Source: Lentinus brumalis (Eukaryota > Basidiomycota > Agaricomycetes > Polyporales > Polyporaceae). Taken from it: a DNA stretch of 20,760 nt. The notes beneath the pieces are model-generated. The model was given only the letters and a program-made list of their open reading frames with translations. It was not told the DNA's origin and did no database searches. A program made the position numbers and the translations under genes. Below, one piece after another: positions 18,207 through 20,760 of this stretch; position 1 is the stretch's first letter; each line of letters opens with the position of its first letter. Location of the stretch: the NCBI GenBank assembly GCA_001792895.1, contig MARA01000134.1, forward strand, positions 1-20,760, read 5' to 3'.

Positions 18207-19707
18207 TCAACACAACTGCGTATGTCGCAGCCCGGGCAACGCCAGAATCGACGGCGACGTTGTTGGACGCTCTCCTCGGAGAGTGCGTCCTGAAAGAGAC
18301 CGCCATCTCAAGACTGCTCGAGACGTCCGGGAGCGGCGCGCCCGCCTGCGGCTCGCAAGTCGCCGCTGGCAGTCCCGACTCCGAGTCTTGAGCCGATGAG
18401 CAGGCCCGCGGGCTGCGTCTTGGGCGACCTCGAGAAGCGGGGCTCCGCCGATGTGAGGCCGTCGATCCTGCGCTGGCGCGTCGCGATCATCGTTCGAGCT
18501 TCGATTCGCTGCGACGCCCGATGTCGACTGGATGGTACGGCGCCGGATGGTCGTGGTGGAGTCTGCGGTCTCCAGTGCCGGGGTGGACGACATTCCTTGG
18601 ACGATGCCGGCGGAGGGACGTCCGGTCTCTGCGCTGTAGATCGAGCGGACGGTGTGCTCGTGAGACGGCAGAACGTCGCCGTCGGATCCATGCACGGCGG
18701 AGGGTGAGGGAAGAGGGCGTGGACTGCGGCCGCGTTCTGAACGGTGCAGCAGGCAGCACATCGCCGTGCCGAGTTGCGAGACGCGGGTGCTGTTCGGAGC
18801 GGCTGGAGGACGGGGGCGGCGAGGACGGAGGCGAGGACCGGGTGCGAGACCAGAAGGGCTGCCGTGGGCAGTGCGTGCACTGTTTGGACGGGGTGGTTCG
18901 TCGATAAAGGATAGTCGGGGTCGGGTCTGCGCTGTCAGCACTCGTGCTTGCTCCCCCTCACTCACCTGTCCTCTCGAGCGTGCGCTGTGCGTGCGTCGCC
19001 ATCCCCTCGGCCACTCACCTTGCTGTCCGGCCGGCTGCACGCCGCCGCGGGCTCTGTCGTCTGCGCTCGAGGATGTACTCGGTGGGTGGTTCGTTGCAGA
19101 CGAGATGTGGACACTGACGTACCTGGATCCCATCGCAGATGTTCGCGTCACGCGAACTTCGCGGTGCACTCGGACTGGCGTAGACGAGGCGAGTATGGAC
19201 ACTGGTACGTCACGGTCTACTGCTGCCAGTCTATGCGCATCACTGACGACTGCACCTTGGCATGCAGGAGACGTCTTCACGGCGCGCAGGGACCGTGTGC
19301 GCTGCGAGCGCGCATGGAGGCGAGAGCTTGCAGCTCGAATTGCGAGCCGTACTGTGCATCGAGACGGTCAGTTGCGTCTCCGGGGACCGTGTCTCCACGC
19401 TCACCTGCGCACAAGCACGGCTGTGCGTGTTTCCTCGCGGGCGCGGGAGTAGAGTAGGCGGACGAGGGCCCGAGAGTGTGAGCGAGTTCAGCCAATGGGA
19501 AGCCAGGTCGCGTCTGCAAGCGCCGAGAACGCAGTGAGCTCTGAGTCTGACCGCGCGTGCACACGGCGACCGAGCCTCGTAGCGCACACGAGCTGGCGTT
19601 GCTCGTCTGGTCGGCGTTCTGTGTCGATCGTCTGTCTCGTTTCCTGCTCGGAACCATGAACATCCCTCCTTCCCATCCTCACGCGGGTTGGCGTTTCTTG
19701 CTGGCAC
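18207..19707 (-). CDS. Candidate gene D across the copy 2/copy 3 junction (low confidence)
   Basis: Same content as at 8860-10469. Copy 3 loses a G near 19730, which cuts the presumed N-terminus, and a T near 19309, inside the second presumed exon. These two losses break the splice-chain model here, while copy 2 keeps it intact. The left end of the window (1075 down to 1) holds the equivalent first part in copy 1, running off the edge. Confidence 0.25.
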
Positions 19708-20760
19708 GTAAATGAAAGCTGTTATCGGCGTCCTTCTGTCACTTGTACTACAATTGTTGAACTAGGTGCTGTTACTCCGGATGGTGGTGCTTCTGTCAAT
19801 GTCATCGTTGGCACAAACTTTGCATGTCCATCATTCGACCATCATTAAATCGAGTGCTTACCCCGATAAGAATGGCTTGTTACCGATTGTTATCCGGCGT
19901 GTAGCGCCGGTAGCGCGTTTGCACGCGTCGGTGAGCGCGTTGCTCTCAACCTCTCCTCCTCCGCTCCGCTCACCTCCTCCCACAACGTCCTCGCCGTCGC
20001 GCTCGTCGACGGCGACACTATGAACGGCGTCAACTACTCTGAGCTTGCGAACTGGGACGGCGGGCTCTTGCCAACATCTGGCGGTGACACCGACTTCAGT
20101 TCAGGGCCAGCTTCGCCCGCACCGCGCATGGGAACGGACGCTGCCACTGATGCTTCTCCCGCCAACGATGCGCCATCTGTGCCTTCTGGACCTCTTGACC
20201 TGCTTGCATATGCAACTACGATGAGCGCCGCCCTCGCTGAAAATCAAAACACGGAGGCGTTGCAAAAAGACGCGGCACTAGGGGGCGAACGATCTGACGT
20301 GGAGATGGCGGAGGCGACATCAGCGGACGCGTCAAGCACGGTGAGTGGACCTCTACGCGCTGTCAAGAGGAAGAACAGGAGGTTGACTGGTACGCGGGGG
20401 TGAACAGAGCAAGGCGACGCGTATGACCCCGCTGTTCACACCCGAGCTGGAAGAGAAAGAGGTACGTCTCCTTCGTTTGGGGTTGTGGCGGGAGGATCTC
20501 ACCCGCCCGCGCGAAGCAGCCTAACCCTTTGCCAATGTCCACGGACACGACTCAGCAACCTCTGGAAACACGCGCTACGCGTTCTATCACACCTCCAGCG
20601 GAAACAGTCTCACTTGAGACCGACCGACCGGCGGTCAACGGCGTGCAGACGAACGGCGATGCTGATGCTGCAGCTGCTAGTCGGAAGAATTCGAGCAACA
20701 CAATCGTGCAAGAGGAGGATGCAAGCTCGTTGCTCGATGCCGATGGCGAGACGGATGACG
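18747..20760. repeat. Tandem unit, copy 3 (partial, 2014 bp)
   Basis: The third copy follows copy 2 without a spacer and is cut off by the window end inside exon 3 of gene A. It agrees with copy 2 at the sites where copy 1 is odd (for example the 18948-18970 patch and gctgccactgatg near 20143). It has its own single-base losses near 19309, 19730 and 20366 and small changes in intron 2 of gene A (about 20479 and 20526). Confidence 0.95.
20020..20760 (+). CDS. Gene A, copy 3: exons 1-3, cut by window end
   Basis: Exon 1 20020-20340 and exon 2 20408-20461 match copy 2 in frame. Intron 1 (20341-20407) is one base shorter and intron 2 is 20462-20555. Exon 3 begins at 20556 and stays open to the edge of the window. 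The small indels of this copy fall inside introns, so nothing is broken in the part that can be seen. The protein is the same Pro/Ser-rich N-terminal part as in copy 2. Confidence 0.7.

Larger units (their letters stand above)
9400..18746. repeat. Tandem unit, copy 2 (9347 bp)
   Basis: This is the only copy in the window bounded on both sides by another copy, so it is the best reference for the unit. It differs from copy 1 by isolated one-base indels and lacks the 48-bp block found at 6501-6548. It is direct, head-to-tail, with no spacer or foreign sequence at either junction (9400 and 18747). Gene C is intact here. Gene A is intact up to about 12195, where a base present in copy 1 is missing. 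Confidence 0.97.

Noticed and set aside
1..20760. Ribosomal DNA array, because of the unit length and head-to-tail layout
   Set aside because: No conserved 18S, 5.8S, 28S or 5S sequence is present on either strand.

Overview
The window is a head-to-tail repeat of one unit of about 9.35 kb. Copy 1 is 1-9399, copy 2 is 9400-18746, and copy 3 starts at 18747 and is cut by the window end after about 2.0 kb. Both window ends lie inside the repeat, so the true copy number is not visible. The copies I compared are the same except for scattered one- or two-base gains and losses, one messy patch near 190-240, and one 48-bp block (6501-6548) present in copy 1 only. I saw no clear base substitutions. 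That pattern suggests long-read assembly noise over identical units, from either a young tandem array or a circular molecule read more than once round.

The sequence suggests a fungal nuclear genome, probably a basidiomycete (Agaricomycetes). It is GC-rich, and the best gene models are broken by introns of about 50-95 bp with GTGAGT, GTACGT or GTAAGT donors, CTGAC, CTAAC or CTCAC branch sites and NAG acceptors. There is no rRNA, although the unit length resembles an rDNA repeat, and I found no tRNA, CRISPR array, bacterial operon, transposase, reverse transcriptase or recombinase.

Layout of one unit, in copy 1 coordinates. Gene A (1281-3052, plus) is a four-exon gene for a low-complexity, probably nuclear protein with a 53-residue internal repeat and one AT-hook. 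Directly after it is a six-unit minisatellite (3156-3326) with a GGKGTATA core. From about 3330 to 6995 the plus strand is dense in intron-like signals and contains an old internal duplication; it may be a many-exon gene (B), but no complete model can be assembled. Gene C (8162-7313, minus) is the best-supported gene: three exons, same predicted protein in copies 1 and 2, and resembling a hypothetical-protein family I recall from Agaricomycetes. Upstream on the minus strand, through the unit junction and up to about 1075 (10469 in copy 2), is a weaker candidate gene or genes (D). A short, relatively AT-rich interval with an upstream 45-codon ORF (972-1280) separates D from A and looks like a divergent promoter region.

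If this reading is right, each unit has two divergent transcription blocks (A then B rightward, D then C leftward) that leave a shared regulatory interval and converge at about 6996-7312. How the products work together is not visible. An AT-hook protein beside a TATA-rich minisatellite invites the idea of a factor that binds its own repeat, but that is inference.
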